Shown here: positions 19,186 through 29,292 of the stretch, piece after piece | Numbering within the stretch: the first letter of the stretch is position 1 | Layout: each line of letters begins with the position of its first letter | Assembly (NCBI GenBank): GCA_023213315.1 | Contig: JAKCPI010016431.1 | Coordinates: 62,001 to 126,000 of the forward strand | Length of the DNA: 64,000 bases | Reading direction: 5' to 3' | Source: Euborellia annulipes | Taxonomy: Eukaryota > Arthropoda > Insecta > Dermaptera > Anisolabididae | Translations under genes and position numbers: made by a program | The notes under the pieces: generated by a model | The model's input: the letters and a program-made list of their open reading frames with translations, nothing else | Database searches by the model: none | What the model was told of the DNA's origin: nothing

Positions 19186-19740
19186 TTATTTGTTTGCAAT
19201 CACTAATTGCGGTTTCATTCGAATTGATCGTGAAAAATTGGCGAAATTTGGTGAAGTTTTTAGAACAGCACTATGTATTTCATCCAATTGTTCTTGTGTC
19301 CCATCCGTATCAATAACTACAGTGTATTGGACTTCATCATATCCAGGATTAATTTTTTCATCTAAGCCTAAGAAACCTCTAAGATCAAGCTCTCCAGAAG
19401 TATCAATTTCTAATGAATTAATCTTGACACCTTTAGTAGCAGCAATAGCTACATAAGCAACTGTAAGACATGCATTAAGTGCAGCCATCAATAATTCTTG
19501 CGGATTAGGTGCACTATCTGTTCCTAAAATTTCATGAGGTTCATCAGCAGCTATATGGAAGTTACGTTCATAAGTCTTACCAAAGAGTTCATAAGATTTC
19601 ACAGTTGAAACAGAACGTGTTTGACCCGCCCATCTTGTTTGTACGTTAAAACGAGCTTTTGAAGTAGTAGGATTCTGGCTTACTTTATCTGCAAATTGTT
19701 GAAAAGCATTTAGATCAATCTCATTTACTACATTGTTCAT
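19186..19740 (-). CDS. OsmC-family protein
   Basis: 184 residues from ATG 19738-19740. Contains TDSAPNPQELLMAALNACLT, the OsmC signature with the active-site cysteine. OsmC/Ohr proteins reduce organic hydroperoxides using two cysteines; here I find only this one cysteine, so it is either a one-Cys YhfA-like member or uses an external thiol. Lies in a leftward operon behind the SDR and AhpD-like genes, under the promoter and operator at 21.02-21.07 kb. Confidence 0.85.
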   Translation of the reverse strand: MNNVVNEIDLNAFQQFADKVSQNPTTSKARFNVQTRWAGQTRSVSTVKSYELFGKTYERNFHIAADEPHEILGTDSAPNPQELLMAALNACLTVAYVAIAATKGVKINSLEIDTSGELDLRGFLGLDEKINPGYDEVQYTVVIDTDGTQEQLDEIHSAVLKTSPNFANFSRSIRMKPQLVIANK

Positions 19741-19826
19741 TATAGAACTCCAATTAAGATATAAATTGTGGTGAATGGAGAATAATTTCCCCATCACTAA
19801 GCTTGTCTATGTAACCTCTGGCGAAG

Positions 19827-20163
19827 TTACATTTCGTCATAAGCATCTAAAGTTCGTGCCGAGTACACATAGGCTGCACCAGCATTTAAAGCGATAGCAG
19901 TTCCTAAAGCTGCCGCAACTTCTTCTTTTGTAGCACCTGCTTTTTTAGCCGCGCCCGCATGAGCTGATATACAACCATCACAACGCGTAGTAACTGCTAC
20001 TGCCAACGCAATCAACTCGTGAGTTTTTGCATCGAGTACTTTTATTTTCACGCGTTGCAACTTCTAAGTTGTGAAAAGCAGTAGCAACGGGTTTATTTGC
20101 TTTTGCAAAATTACCGATGTTTTTAACCAATGCAGATAATCTGTTAGTCCATTCACCGTTCAT
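19827..20163 (-). CDS. AhpD-like carboxymuconolactone decarboxylase family protein; one frameshift
   Basis: Starts MNGEWTNRLSALVKNIGNFA; the two overlapping frames join near 20045-20052 to give VATRENK followed by VLDAKTHELIALAVAVTTRC and the CxxC-H motif CDGCISAHAG, then GAAYVYSARTLDAYDE. About 111 residues, normal for one-domain AhpD-like proteins. The CxxC is a redox centre in AhpD. Second gene of the SDR-AhpD-OsmC operon. Confidence 0.85.
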
Positions 20164-20189
20164 TTTTAAACCTCATCATTTATTAAATA

Positions 20190-20985
20190 TTATTTGCCTA
20201 GTTTTCTTGATGCCATGACACCACCATCAACATCCCAAATAGCACCAGTTACCCAAGATGTTTTTTCGGAAAGAAGGAATACAATAGTTTCTGCTACATC
20301 GTTTGGGGGTACCATTTCTTCCTAAGGGATGGAAACTATTGAAATCTTGAAGTGCATTATCTAATTGATCTGAAGGAATGAATCTTTCAAAAATACGGGT
20401 TTCTACCATGCCGGGGCTAACAGCATTTACTCGAATTCCATGTTCTGCTAGCTCTGCAGCCACATGACGGGTCATAGCTTCTAAACCCATTTTTGCCATT
20501 GAGTAGGCAGATGCGGTGACAGTTTCGATAGCTTGGCGAGCTGCAACAGCAGAAACATTTACAATTGAACCTTCTTTATTCTGCGCAACCATTGATGAAG
20601 CAACTTGTTGGGTAATAAAGAAAAATGCGCGGTTTAGATCCAGAAAATTGTTATAGTCATTTAGCGAATGCTCTAGGAAGCTTTTAGGATAAAAAATTCC
20701 TGCTGAATTAACTAATAAGTTAATGTCTTTATGTTCACTATCCAATTTGCTAATTAACTTTTGAACACTATCAAAATTTGTTAAATCAGCAGTCAGTGCA
20801 AAAACTTGTTCTTCAGTTGTTATTGCAACTAATTGTTTACGGGCAGTCTCGGCTTTATCTGTGCGATTGCCAACAATTACTACAGTCCCACCTTGTTCAG
20901 CAACTTTCTTTGCTGTTTCTAAACCAATGCCACTAGTGCCACCAATGACGAGAAGTTTCTTGCCTTTAAATTGTTGCTCACTCAT
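20190..20985 (-). CDS. Short-chain dehydrogenase/reductase; one frameshift
   Basis: Rossmann motif [14 protein letters not shown], the NSAG strand ([10 protein letters not shown]), and catalytic Ser with YxxxK (SAYSMAKMG). The frame slips at the G5 run 20305-20309; dropping one base gives the normal end ([10 protein letters not shown]...[18 protein letters not shown]), 264 residues. NAD(P)H-dependent oxidoreductase, substrate unknown, first gene of a leftward operon under the palindrome-containing promoter at 21018-21072. Confidence 0.88.
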
Positions 20986-21017
20986 ATGATCACCTAATCT
21001 TTAATACCAATCAGAAA

Positions 21018-21072
21018 AGTAGCCTACCTACTAGTTGGTTTGTAGATTATATAGGCTACTTTCAAATGTCAA
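21018..21072 (-). promoter_or_regulatory. Promoter and operator of the SDR-AhpD-OsmC operon
   Basis: Minus-strand TTGACA (21067-21072) and TATAAT (21046-21051) with a 15-base spacer. Downstream lies the near-palindrome ACCTACTAGTTGGT (21026-21039), and the whole is framed by a perfect inverted repeat AGTAGCCTA (21018-21026) / TAGGCTACT (21052-21060). A repressor bound here would cover the -10. The core recurs at 21620-21633. Confidence 0.6.
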
Positions 21073-21098
21073 GCACTAGCAAAAAATAGTTTGGAAAA

Positions 21099-21506
21099 TT
21101 ATTCAGCTTTAATCTCAGATTTCGTTAAGCAAAGAGAACCAATGGAACTCTTTTCTTCGTTTTGCTCATCATTTTTTGATTCGGACTTTATGAGTTCTTC
21201 TAAAGCTTTTTGGTAATCGGAGATAGGCTTTACTCCTACAATACGATGGATTAATTGCCCATCTTTGAACATTAATACAGATGGTAAACCCCATATATTA
21301 TAACGGGTTGTTAAAACTGGTGCCTGATCAACATTAACTGTGCCAATAGTTACATCAGCTTCAATACTTTTCACAAATTTATTAAATAAACTTTCGCTAT
21401 TGTGGCACAGTGGGCACCAAGGAGCATAAAAACGGACCACTGCTAAGCCTTCTTTCCATTCAATTTCATGAAAGCTATCTTCGTTTAAAGCATGTAATTT
21501 ATGCAT
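21099..21506 (-). CDS. Thioredoxin-like protein with CPLC active site
   Basis: 135 residues, thioredoxin fold: VVRFYAPWCPLCHNSESLF (active-site CxxC is CPLC, not the usual CGPC), NVDQAPVLTTRYNIWGLPSV with the cis-Pro, then a Glu/Lys-rich tail that includes one extra cysteine (SIGSLCLTKSE). A reductant or resolving protein for the neighbouring peroxidase-like proteins is plausible. Divergent from the Old Yellow Enzyme gene, with a shared 280-base intergenic region carrying the second palindrome. Confidence 0.85.
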   Translation of the reverse strand: MHKLHALNEDSFHEIEWKEGLAVVRFYAPWCPLCHNSESLFNKFVKSIEADVTIGTVNVDQAPVLTTRYNIWGLPSVLMFKDGQLIHRIVGVKPISDYQKALEELIKSESKNDEQNEEKSSIGSLCLTKSEIKAE

Positions 21507-21610
21507 TATAAAACTACCTCTTTTCTGTATTTGCAGATTCAGAATTCATTTGGTGAATAGTATTTAATCACTTATTCAACGCAATCAATTTTAGCTGAAA
21601 ATTAAAAATA

Positions 21611-21640
21611 CTATTACCTATCTACTAGTTGGTTGATATA
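21611..21640. promoter_or_regulatory. Second copy of the palindromic operator
   Basis: ATCTACTAGTTGGT at 21620-21633 inside CTAT...ATAG arms, between the divergent thioredoxin and Old Yellow Enzyme genes. It shares the 11-base core CTACTAGTTGG and the flanking CCTA with the site at 21026. Likely the target of the local TetR protein (inference). Confidence 0.55.
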
Positions 21641-21788
21641 GTGGCATCAACTTATCATTTGTGCAATAGAAATGAGGGAGTGCAAATTTTGTACTTCTAA
21701 AACAGGTCAATGCCTAAGTCATTCACTGAATGATGAGTGTGGTTAAAGAAATTTCTTAATTATCTGTAAATCTCTCTAGAGGTCTGTG

Positions 21789-22899
21789 ATGAATAAATTA
21801 TTCACTCCCCCATAATTTGGTGGATATCCAATTAAAAAATCGCGTAGTAATGGCACCCATGACGCGTACGCGAACATTGAATGGGGTTGCAGATGAACTT
21901 ACTGCGCTTTATTACTCCCAGCGAGCTTCCGCTGGTCTAATCATTACTGAAGGCTTACCTGTGTCTGAAGAAGGGCGTGGTTATTTATATACGCCTGGTT
22001 TATATAATGATGAACAAATGCAAGGATGGAAAAAGGTTACTGAAGCAGTGCATGCAAAAGGTGGTCGTATTTTTGCTCAGCTCTGGCATGTGGGAAGAAT
22101 GTCGCATGTTTCAGTTTTACCTGATAATCAAGTGCCTGTATCTTCTGGGGTTATTCCAGCGACCAACACTACAGTATTTGCATATACTGATTCAGGTGAA
22201 CCCGGTCCAGTTGCGCCAAGTAACCCTCGAGCTTTAGAAACTGAAGAAATCAAACGTGTTACTCATGATTTTGTTAAATCTGCACAATTAGCAATTGAAG
22301 CAAGGTTTGATGGTATTGAAATTATGGCTGCAAATGGATTCATCTTTGACCAGTTCCTCAGTACTGAGTTAAATAACCGAACAGATCAATATGGCGGAAC
22401 TGTTGAGAATCGCCAACGTTTTCTTCTAGAAACTATTGATGCTATTTCCCAAGAAATTGGCCATGACAAAGTGGCTGTCCGACTTTCTCCTTTTGGTCGT
22501 ATTTATGACTTGGCACCTTATGAAGGCGAGGTTGATACTTGGGTAAATATTGCGTCAGCTCTTGGTAAACGTAAATTGGCCTATGTCCATTTGTACTATC
22601 AACCTACCTATGAAACAGCACCTTTAGATGCCCAAAATTTTAAAACTTTATTCAGAGAAACTTTTTCTGGAACTATTATCGCAGCTGGTGGTTTTAATCA
22701 ACAAAGTGCTGAGGCGGCATTAGAAAAAGGTGAGGTTGATTTAATTGCGTTTGGTGTCCCTTATATTGCTAATCCAGATTTAGTAGAGCGGATGCAGAAT
22801 AACTGGCCCTTGGCGGAAAGTGATCGCACAACATACTACGGCGTAAGTGGATCTCCAGCAAAAGGCTATACAAATTATCCAGATTATAACGGCAAGTAA
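21789..22899 (+). CDS. Old Yellow Enzyme family flavin reductase (NemA-like); one frameshift at the start
   Basis: ATG at 21789 (MNKLFTPH) joins the long frame when one C is dropped from 21807-21811, giving the canonical start NLVDIQLKNRVVMAPMTRTR. FMN/substrate motifs: QLWHVGRMSH, AANGFIFDQFLS, NRTDQYGGTVENRQRF. Two differences from typical members: AANG where NemA-type enzymes have HxAHGYL/N, and SPFGRIYDLA. About 369 residues. Family members reduce N-ethylmaleimide, quinones and nitro compounds with NADPH. Divergent from the thioredoxin gene. Confidence 0.88.
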
Positions 22900-22983
22900 A
22901 CAATGGGGTGCCTAGTTAATTTTTGACACTAGGCATTAAAACTTCTTTGTTTTTAAACATCTAATGAATTTACTGAGATATTT

Positions 22984-23686
22984 ATGAAAACTCTATCTTC
23001 ACAAATTAGCGTAGATATATGGTCAGATTTTGCTTGCCCTTGGTGCTGGATTGCTAAAAAAGATTTGAGAAAGGTTTAGATGCCTTTGAACATAAGAATC
23101 AGGTAACTATCCAATATCACAGTTACCGTCTAGCAAGTGGCCTTACACCACAGCCCTTTAAAGATGCATTGTATAAAAAATTTGGTGGGGAACGTGGCGC
23201 TGATGCGATGATGAGCCATGTAAAAAGTGCAGGTGAGCTAGAAGGTCTGATCTATAACTTTAATAGTATGCTTTTTTGGCGATACTTTAGATGCCCATAC
23301 CATTGTAAAGTTGGCACAACAGAAAGGTGTTGGTGAACTATTAACAGAAAAGTTTTTTAAGGCAAGCATAACTGAAGGTAAGTCTATTTTTGATCATAAG
23401 GTAGTTGGTTGAGCTTGCTAATGAAGTTGGAGTTCCTCGTGAAGAAGCTAACAGTGCCTTTAGTAATATTTCGTTGAAACAAGAAGTTTTAAAAGATGAA
23501 GCCAGTGCACATGCGATGGGTGCTAGTGGAGTACCACTTTTCATTATAAATAATAAATATTCAATCAGTGGGTGCTCAGTCTGTAGAAACCTTTTAAGTG
23601 CATTAGAGCAGGTATGGGAAGAAAAGCAGAATGAGCTAATGATCACAGAAGGTCAAAGCTGTGGCATTAACGGTTGTAGTATTTGA
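22984..23686 (+). CDS. DsbA/FrnE-like thiol oxidoreductase; several frameshifts
   Basis: Starts MKTLSSQISVDIWSDFACPW with the CPWC active site. About five one-base slips (after AKK near 23055, in a T6 run near 23271-23276, near 23402, and two compensating ones at 23570-23600) must be corrected to read YHSYRLASGLTPQPFKDALY, DTLDAHTIVKLAQQKG and GVPLFIINNKYSISGAQSVE. About 234 residues, the length of FrnE-type DsbA proteins, which are cytoplasmic and lack a signal peptide, as here. The tail has extra Cys (GQSCGINGCSI). Follows the Old Yellow Enzyme gene by 84 bases. Confidence 0.82.
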
Positions 23687-23844
23687 TTGTTTAGTTGAAT
23701 AAATTGATAGGGGGTTAACTTATTTGTCACCCTATCAATTTTTCAACCCACAGCCGATTGTCTCAAGATCAAAATTATTCTCATAAGCTAAGAAATCGGC
23801 AAAGCATTTGTCAATTGAATATCTTTTTTTATAACTTCTTATTT

Positions 23845-23862
23845 TTGTACAAACTTGTGTAC
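23845..23862. repeat. Candidate integrase arm site (right)
   Basis: TTGTACAA (23845-23852) followed by TGTGTACA, similar in design to the pair at 3685-3704, and about 65 bases inside the right island repeat. Confidence 0.35.
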
Positions 23863-23927
23863 ATATTTTTATTACAACTTGTATTGTTGAGAAAAAGTAT
23901 AAATAAATCAATAATTTAATAAATGTA

Positions 23928-23959
23928 CCATCCATATCAAACATTATAATTTTAGACAT
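23928..23959 (+). repeat. Right attachment-like repeat (diverged yrfG start)
   Basis: A second copy of the first codons of yrfG (minus-strand MSKIIMFDMDG, ATG at 23957-23959), 32 bases with one mismatch to 3507-3538. The frame continues into unrelated sequence. Upstream, about 100 bases of diverged yrfG promoter (to about 24080) follow. Candidate attR. Confidence 0.65.
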
Positions 23960-24394
23960 ATTTTTAAATATCTCCAAAATCATTTAAAACAAAATTTCTA
24001 AGACACATCAACCTATATCCTTTTAAAATCATAAATTAAACAAACTTATAAACACTCAAATTAATTTAAAGCTCTATCCATTAATTTTTCTAAAATTTGT
24101 ATAGATTAATAGGATGGAGAGAGGTAAGATAAAGGGTTTGAAATTATAACGCGGAAGTTTGCAAAACAAAAATAATAATGAAACAGTTTTAGTAGAAAAT
24201 TCTTTCTTTGGTTGGGCTAAAAAAAACATCACCATAATCTTATAAATTGGAAATATAAAAATTTATTTAAGGTTTTTCTTCATTATGGTTAAGTTTGCTT
24301 ACATAGGATACGTATTGACAAACATTTTATAAATTGAAGAATACTTGTTTAAAGTTATATTTAAAAATATGTCTATAAGAACTTAGGGAAAACA
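23960..24394. other. Intergenic region right of the island
   Basis: The first about 120 bases resemble the yrfG promoter; the rest is AT-rich without a convincing open frame. It holds the promoter of the small gene at 24395. Confidence 0.5.
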
Positions 24395-24689
24395 ATGAAA
24401 ATTGGATTTATTGGCGGAACCAATGACGGTATCGTAATCAATGCTGCCGATGGCCTTGATACTTATAAACTTGACTGGCACTACAAAGCAGAAAAACACT
24501 GTGAATCTACAATTTACATTAGGACTTAATGGACCTGAGTATGATTATTACAATTTATTAATTCTAAGAAAAAAATAAAGAGGCTAAACTTTTTATGTAC
24601 TTACTACTATGGAGAAAGAGGAAATAGCCAATAAAATCCATGAATATTGGGAATGCTCGACCTGTGTTGGTTACGACTTTGATGAGTAA
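24395..24689 (+). CDS. Hypothetical protein, about 97 residues, frameshifted
   Basis: Starts MKIGFIGGTNDGIVINAADG at 24395 after AGGGAAAAC. The coding sense continues after slips near 24500, 24570 and 24605 as LGLNGPEYDYYNLLILRK and MEKEEIANKIHEYWECSTCV, ending at TAA 24687-24689. Not recognised. The 3' end overlaps the convergent acetyltransferase gene by 19 bases. Low complexity of evidence: frame continuity and sensible codons only. Confidence 0.45.
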
Positions 24690-25210
24690 GCATTCTTGAT
24701 TTCATATAGTACATGTGCTCTTAATTCATGATCGAGAGGAACCTTAGGATGGTTAAAGTTCTTCATTTTCTGCATTCCAAGCCTTTCCATTACCGCTTGA
24801 GATGGTTTATTAAGAGTAGATGTGAACGACACGACCTCATCTAAATTGAGTACATTAAAAGCATAGTCTAAAACAGCTTTTGCTCCTTCAGTTGCATAAC
24901 CTTGCTTCCAAAATTCTTTTGCAAGTCGCCAACCAATTTCCACGCATGGAGAGAAATCAAATTGTTCAGGTTGGTTGTGCAAACCAATAAATCCGATAAA
25001 TTGATGGCTTTCTTTTAATTCTACTGCCCAAAACCCCCAACCATTTTCATCAATGAGAAGTGAAATTTTTTGTATTAAGTTAAGACTTTCTTGAGGTGTT
25101 AGACGGTTTGGGAAAAATTGCATGACGTCTTGATCTAAGCCCATTTTGATAAAAGGCTCAAAATCATTTTCTTTCCACTGTCTTAAAATTAAACGTTTAG
25201 TTTCGATCAT
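24671..25210 (-). CDS. GNAT acetyltransferase (RimJ/RimL type)
   Basis: 179 residues: MIETKRLILRQWKENDFEPF at the N-terminus, CVEIGWRLAKEFWKQGYATE as the acetyl-CoA loop, and NKPSQAVMERLGMQK near the end. These are the usual landmarks of the RimJ/RimL-like GNAT family, which acetylates N-termini of proteins or small molecules. Substrate cannot be told. Same strand as, and 29 bases downstream of, the Lrp-type regulator. Confidence 0.88.
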   Translation of the reverse strand: MIETKRLILRQWKENDFEPFIKMGLDQDVMQFFPNRLTPQESLNLIQKISLLIDENGWGFWAVELKESHQFIGFIGLHNQPEQFDFSPCVEIGWRLAKEFWKQGYATEGAKAVLDYAFNVLNLDEVVSFTSTLNKPSQAVMERLGMQKMKNFNHPKVPLDHELRAHVLYEIKNAYSSKS

Positions 25211-25239
25211 AGGGTTGCTCTTGGATGGAAAACTTGAGA

Positions 25240-25689
25240 TTAAAGTGGTTTTTGCACAATCTTCTGTAAAATGATTTTAGAGTTAATGCTTACGACACCT
25301 TTAATTTTATTTAAAGTATTAATAACAAAATGCGAAAAAGAATTTAGATCTTTAGTCGCCACATGTAAAACATAATTAGATTCGCCCGTAATAATATAGG
25401 CATTAATGACTTCATCAAAATTTTTGATCTGACTTAGAAAAAAGTTGTGATCGTTTTCGGTTAATTGTGCAAGTTTAATTTCAACAATTGCCTCAATTTT
25501 TATGCCTAATTTTTCATAGTTAACTTTTGCCTGATATTTTTCAATCACTCCATTTGTCTCTAAAATTTTGACACGTCGATGACAAGCTGATGCTGAAAGG
25601 TTAACGAGATCGGCAAGTTCTTGGTTACTTAATCGAGCGTTATCTTGCAAATACCTTAAGATTTTTAGATCGATTGTATCTATATTCAT
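25240..25689 (-). CDS. Lrp/AsnC-family regulator, KynR-like by position
   Basis: 149 residues. N-terminal HTH (LKILRYLQDNARLSNQELAD, SASACHRRVKIL) and C-terminal RAM domain. Divergently transcribed from kynU, the arrangement of kynR-kynBU in Pseudomonas, where the regulator responds to kynurenine. Identity as KynR is by context. The 146-base divergent region should contain its operator. Confidence 0.82.
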   Translation of the reverse strand: MNIDTIDLKILRYLQDNARLSNQELADLVNLSASACHRRVKILETNGVIEKYQAKVNYEKLGIKIEAIVEIKLAQLTENDHNFFLSQIKNFDEVINAYIITGESNYVLHVATKDLNSFSHFVINTLNKIKGVVSINSKIILQKIVQKPL

Positions 25690-25835
25690 TTTCGAATTTC
25701 ATCCGTATATTTTCGTTTTAAGTAGAATTCTATACGGAAATTAAAGAATTTAATCAAATATTATCGAATAAATCGTAAGAATTGCCATGATAAAATTCAA
25801 ACACAAAGGAAATGTTGAAATAGGTGAAATAACAA

Positions 25836-27088
25836 ATGATTACTCATGAACAGTGCCTGTATTGGGATCAGGAAGATGAACTCAAAAAATTTAAAGATGA
25901 ATTTGCGCTTCCAAAAAGAAGTGATTTATTTAGATGGTAATTCTTTAGGCGCAAGACCAAAGAAATCATTAGATGTCGCTCAGCATATTATTTCCCAAGA
26001 ATGGGGAGAGGATTTGATTAATAGCTGGAACAAAGCAGATTGGTGGGGATTGCCAACGAGATTAGGCGATAAAGTTGCAAAGCTAATTGGTGCAGAGCAG
26101 GGTGAAGTTGTCATTTCAGACTCTACTACCTTGAATTTATTTAAAAGTCTTATCAGCAGCGGTAAAAATTCAAGCCGAAAAATTTCCAGAACGTAAAATT
26201 ATTGTGGCGGAAAAAGATGCCTTCCCAACAGATATTTATATTATTGAGGGTTTCATTGATTTAATTCACCAAGGTTATCAAGTTGAATTGATTGATGGCC
26301 CAGATGATTTGTCACGTGCGTTAGAAAAAGATGTAGCAGTCGTTGTACTTTCTCATGTGAATTATCGAACTGGATATTTCTATGACATGGCATCTATTAA
26401 TCAACAAATTCACGCTAAAGACGCTTTGATTATTTGGGATTTATGTCACTCAGTTGGCGCAGTTCCTATGGACTTAAACCAGAGTAATAGTGATTTTGCG
26501 ATTGGTTGTACTTATAAATATTTAAATGGTGGTCCAGGTTCTCCAGCTTTGTTATGGATAAATCAAAAGCATCGTGACCAGTTCTGGCAGCCGTTATCGG
26601 GGTGGTGGGGCCACAAAAAACCATTTGAGATGTCACAGCACTATGAGCCCGCTAATAGTATCCGTCGTTACTTATGTGGAACTCAGCCCATCATTTCTAT
26701 GAGTTTGATTGAATGTGGTGTTGATATTTTCTTGCAGGTAGACATGCAAAAAATACGTGAGAAATCTCTAAAATTGACAGATTTGTTTATTCAACTCGTC
26801 CATCAGGAATGTGGGCAGTTCGGTTTTGAACTTATTACCCCTTTAAATCATCAATATCGTGGCAGCCATGTCAGTTATCGCCATGAATATGGCTATGAAA
26901 TTATCCAGGCACTCATTGCCCGTGGTGTGATTGGTGATTACCGAGAGCCAGAAGTATTACGTTTTGGAATTACTCCTCTATACCTAGGTTTTGAAGATAT
27001 ATGGAATGCCGTACAGCAACTTAAGCAGATCATGCTGAATAGCGAATGGAAAAATGAGCGCTATTTGGTTAGAGGCGAAGTGACCTGA
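25836..27088 (+). CDS. kynU: Kynureninase; two frameshifts
   Basis: Starts [20 protein letters not shown] at 25836. Dropping one A at 25913-25917 gives [14 protein letters not shown], and dropping one base near 26147-26150 gives [23 protein letters not shown]-binding Lys in [20 protein letters not shown] and [10 protein letters not shown] are conserved. 416 residues, the normal length. Cleaves kynurenine (and 3-hydroxykynurenine) to anthranilate and alanine in tryptophan breakdown. Followed by an amino-acid permease and a KynB-like hydrolase. Confidence 0.93.
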
Positions 27089-27128
27089 TATTTGGGAAGC
27101 AAAATCAGAAAAATGGCTAGGAGGGCCT

Positions 27129-28535
27129 ATGAGCAGTTTTGATGAAATACAAAATAGAGAAGCGGGCTTACATAAGAAATTATCTGCAAAACAAATGGGA
27201 ATGATTGCAATTGGTGGAGCGATTGGTACTGGACTGTTTATGGGAAGCAAGTTTGCAATCAGCTTTGCTGGCCCAGCCGTTATTGTTAGTTATGCGATTG
27301 GTGGCCTAATTGCATTTGCTATCATGGCTTGTTTAGCTGAAATGACAGTTCAGCATCCAACTTCGGGTTCCTTCGGCGCCTATGCAGAACATTATATTAG
27401 TCCACTTGCCGGGTTTTTAGTCCGTTATTGCTATTGGGCATGCATTGTATTAGCAGTGGGCACAGAGATTACAGCAGTTGCTGACTATATGAAATTATGG
27501 TTCCCCCATGTCGGTTCTTGGATCTGGATTGCTTTTTTCTCGGTTACCTTGCTGGTTGTAAATGCATATAGCGTTAAGGCTTTTGGATTGGTTGAATATT
27601 GGTTTTCGACCATTAAAGTCTTCGCCATTATTGTATTTATTCTTTTGTCTATTGGCATATTGACTCAAAGTCATGAAGGAACAGGACAAGCCATTTCCAA
27701 TTTAACTGAGCATGGCGGCTTTTTTCCTCATGGTTTTAGTGGGGTTTGGATTGGAGTCATTATTTCAATATTTAGCTATTTAAGTATCGAAATGATTGCT
27801 GTTGCGGCAGGTGAGGCTAAAGATCCGGAACAAGCTGTTAAAACTGCCTTTAAAAGTACTGCAATTCGCTTAATCCTATTTTATTTACTGTCTTTATTTT
27901 TAATTGTGGCACTTGTTCCATGGACGGATTTAATTGGTACTGAAACGACTAGCCCTTTTGTAATAGTAATGAAAATTGTAGGTGTTCCATATGCAGACAG
28001 TATTTTAAATTTTATTGTAATTGTCGCAGCTCTATCAGCTATGAACAGCATGCTCTATATCTCAACACGTATGTTGTTTAGCTTGTCGCGGGCTGGTGAT
28101 GCCCCAAAACTATTTGGACGTATTAGTAGCAATGGTGTGCCAGTTAACGCGTTGCTCTTATCTGCTGTTGGTATTGGTATTGCGAGCATTGTCTATACGA
28201 TTAATCCAGCTTCAGCTTTTCCCATCATGATTGCGCTATCCATGTTTGGAGCATTATTTACGTGGGGTAGTATCTTTGTTACGCATATGTTTTTTAGAAG
28301 AAATATGACGCAACAAGGTTTGCAATTAAAGTTTAAAGTTCCAGCTAGTCGGTTTATTTCGTTGTTGGGATTAATCGCGATTTTAAGTATCACTATTACG
28401 ACTTGGTTTACCAATGAATTTAAGTCAACTCTACAATTCGGTGTTCCTTTAATTGTTGTTCTTACGTTTTTCTATTATTTAAAACGCTCATCAGCCAAGC
28501 TTTCTTTGAGTGCTCATGAAGAATCGTTGAAGTGA
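27129..28535 (+). CDS. Amino-acid permease, APC superfamily (AroP/ProY type)
   Basis: 468 residues, intact, about 12 membrane helices. AAT-family landmarks: AIGGAIGTGLFMGS in helix 1, the SFAGPAVIVSYAIGGLIAF helix and EMTVQHPTSGSFGAYAEHYI. AGGAGG ribosome site before ATG 27129. Position between kynU and the KynB-like gene suggests uptake of tryptophan or kynurenine; substrate is inference. Confidence 0.9.
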   Translation: MSSFDEIQNREAGLHKKLSAKQMGMIAIGGAIGTGLFMGSKFAISFAGPAVIVSYAIGGLIAFAIMACLAEMTVQHPTSGSFGAYAEHYISPLAGFLVRYCYWACIVLAVGTEITAVADYMKLWFPHVGSWIWIAFFSVTLLVVNAYSVKAFGLVEYWFSTIKVFAIIVFILLSIGILTQSHEGTGQAISNLTEHGGFFPHGFSGVWIGVIISIFSYLSIEMIAVAAGEAKDPEQAVKTAFKSTAIRLILFYLLSLFLIVALVPWTDLIGTETTSPFVIVMKIVGVPYADSILNFIVIVAALSAMNSMLYISTRMLFSLSRAGDAPKLFGRISSNGVPVNALLLSAVGIGIASIVYTINPASAFPIMIALSMFGALFTWGSIFVTHMFFRRNMTQQGLQLKFKVPASRFISLLGLIAILSITITTWFTNEFKSTLQFGVPLIVVLTFFYYLKRSSAKLSLSAHEESLK

Positions 28536-28542
28536 GAAGCAT

Positions 28543-29292
28543 ATGAAACAATATGATAATTCGATTACTGTGGCTAATGAAGATGAGATACTGACTAGCT
28601 TTCAAATAAGAAGTTTAGTCAGCTATCAAGAATATAGACACATTCGAGATATTCAATATGGTGCTCATCCCCGATCTACGTTAGATTTATTTCCTGTAGA
28701 ACAGACGAATAAAACCATTATTTTTATCCATGGTGGATATTGGCAGTGGTGTGAGAAATCAGATTTTGCTTTTATTGCGCCGTATATTTTAGAACAAAGA
28801 GCTCAATGTATTCTTCTAGAATATGACTTAGCTCCACAGAGTAAAATTGCAGATATTGTAACTCAAGTTTATCAAGCTCTCGATTTCATTGCAGGGCAAG
28901 ATTGGATAACCGATGAAGTTGTGTTGGTTGGACATTCGGCAGGAGCTCATCTCGGCGCATTAACTTTAGACCATCCACTCATATCTGAGATAGTCTTACT
29001 TAAGTGGAATTTATGATTTAGAGCCAATACAAAAAGACCCATTTAAATCATGCGCTAAATTTGACAAAAGAAGATATTTTTGAAATATAGCCCTATTTAT
29101 CATAAAGAGAGAATTCATATCCCTTGTAAAATCTTATGTGGAGAACTGGAACTCGAAGAATTGAAATGGCAAAGTCAGATCTATTTTGAAAGTAAAAGTA
29201 GCCAAGATCTGGATTTGGTTCAGTTTAAGCTTATTCCAGAGGTCAATCATTATTCAATTCTAGATTATTATTTTAAGTCGGAATTCATATAA
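28543..29292 (+). CDS. Alpha/beta hydrolase, kynurenine formamidase-like; frameshifts
   Basis: Starts MKQYDNSITVANEDEILTSF. Oxyanion motif HGGYWQWC, which is typical of kynurenine formamidases, and nucleophile motif GHSAGAHLG. Slips near 29000-29010, 29030 and 29077 separate the C-terminal part (YSPIYHKERIHIPCKILCGE, with the acid and His in EVNHYSILDYY). About 248 residues. N-formylkynurenine hydrolysis precedes kynureninase in the pathway. Only 7 bases after the permease. Confidence 0.78.

Noticed and set aside
23735..23983. 82-residue leftward frame starting like a HAD hydrolase
   Set aside because: Only the first 11 codons match yrfG. The rest is AT-rich non-homologous sequence, so it is an attachment-site duplicate and not a gene.
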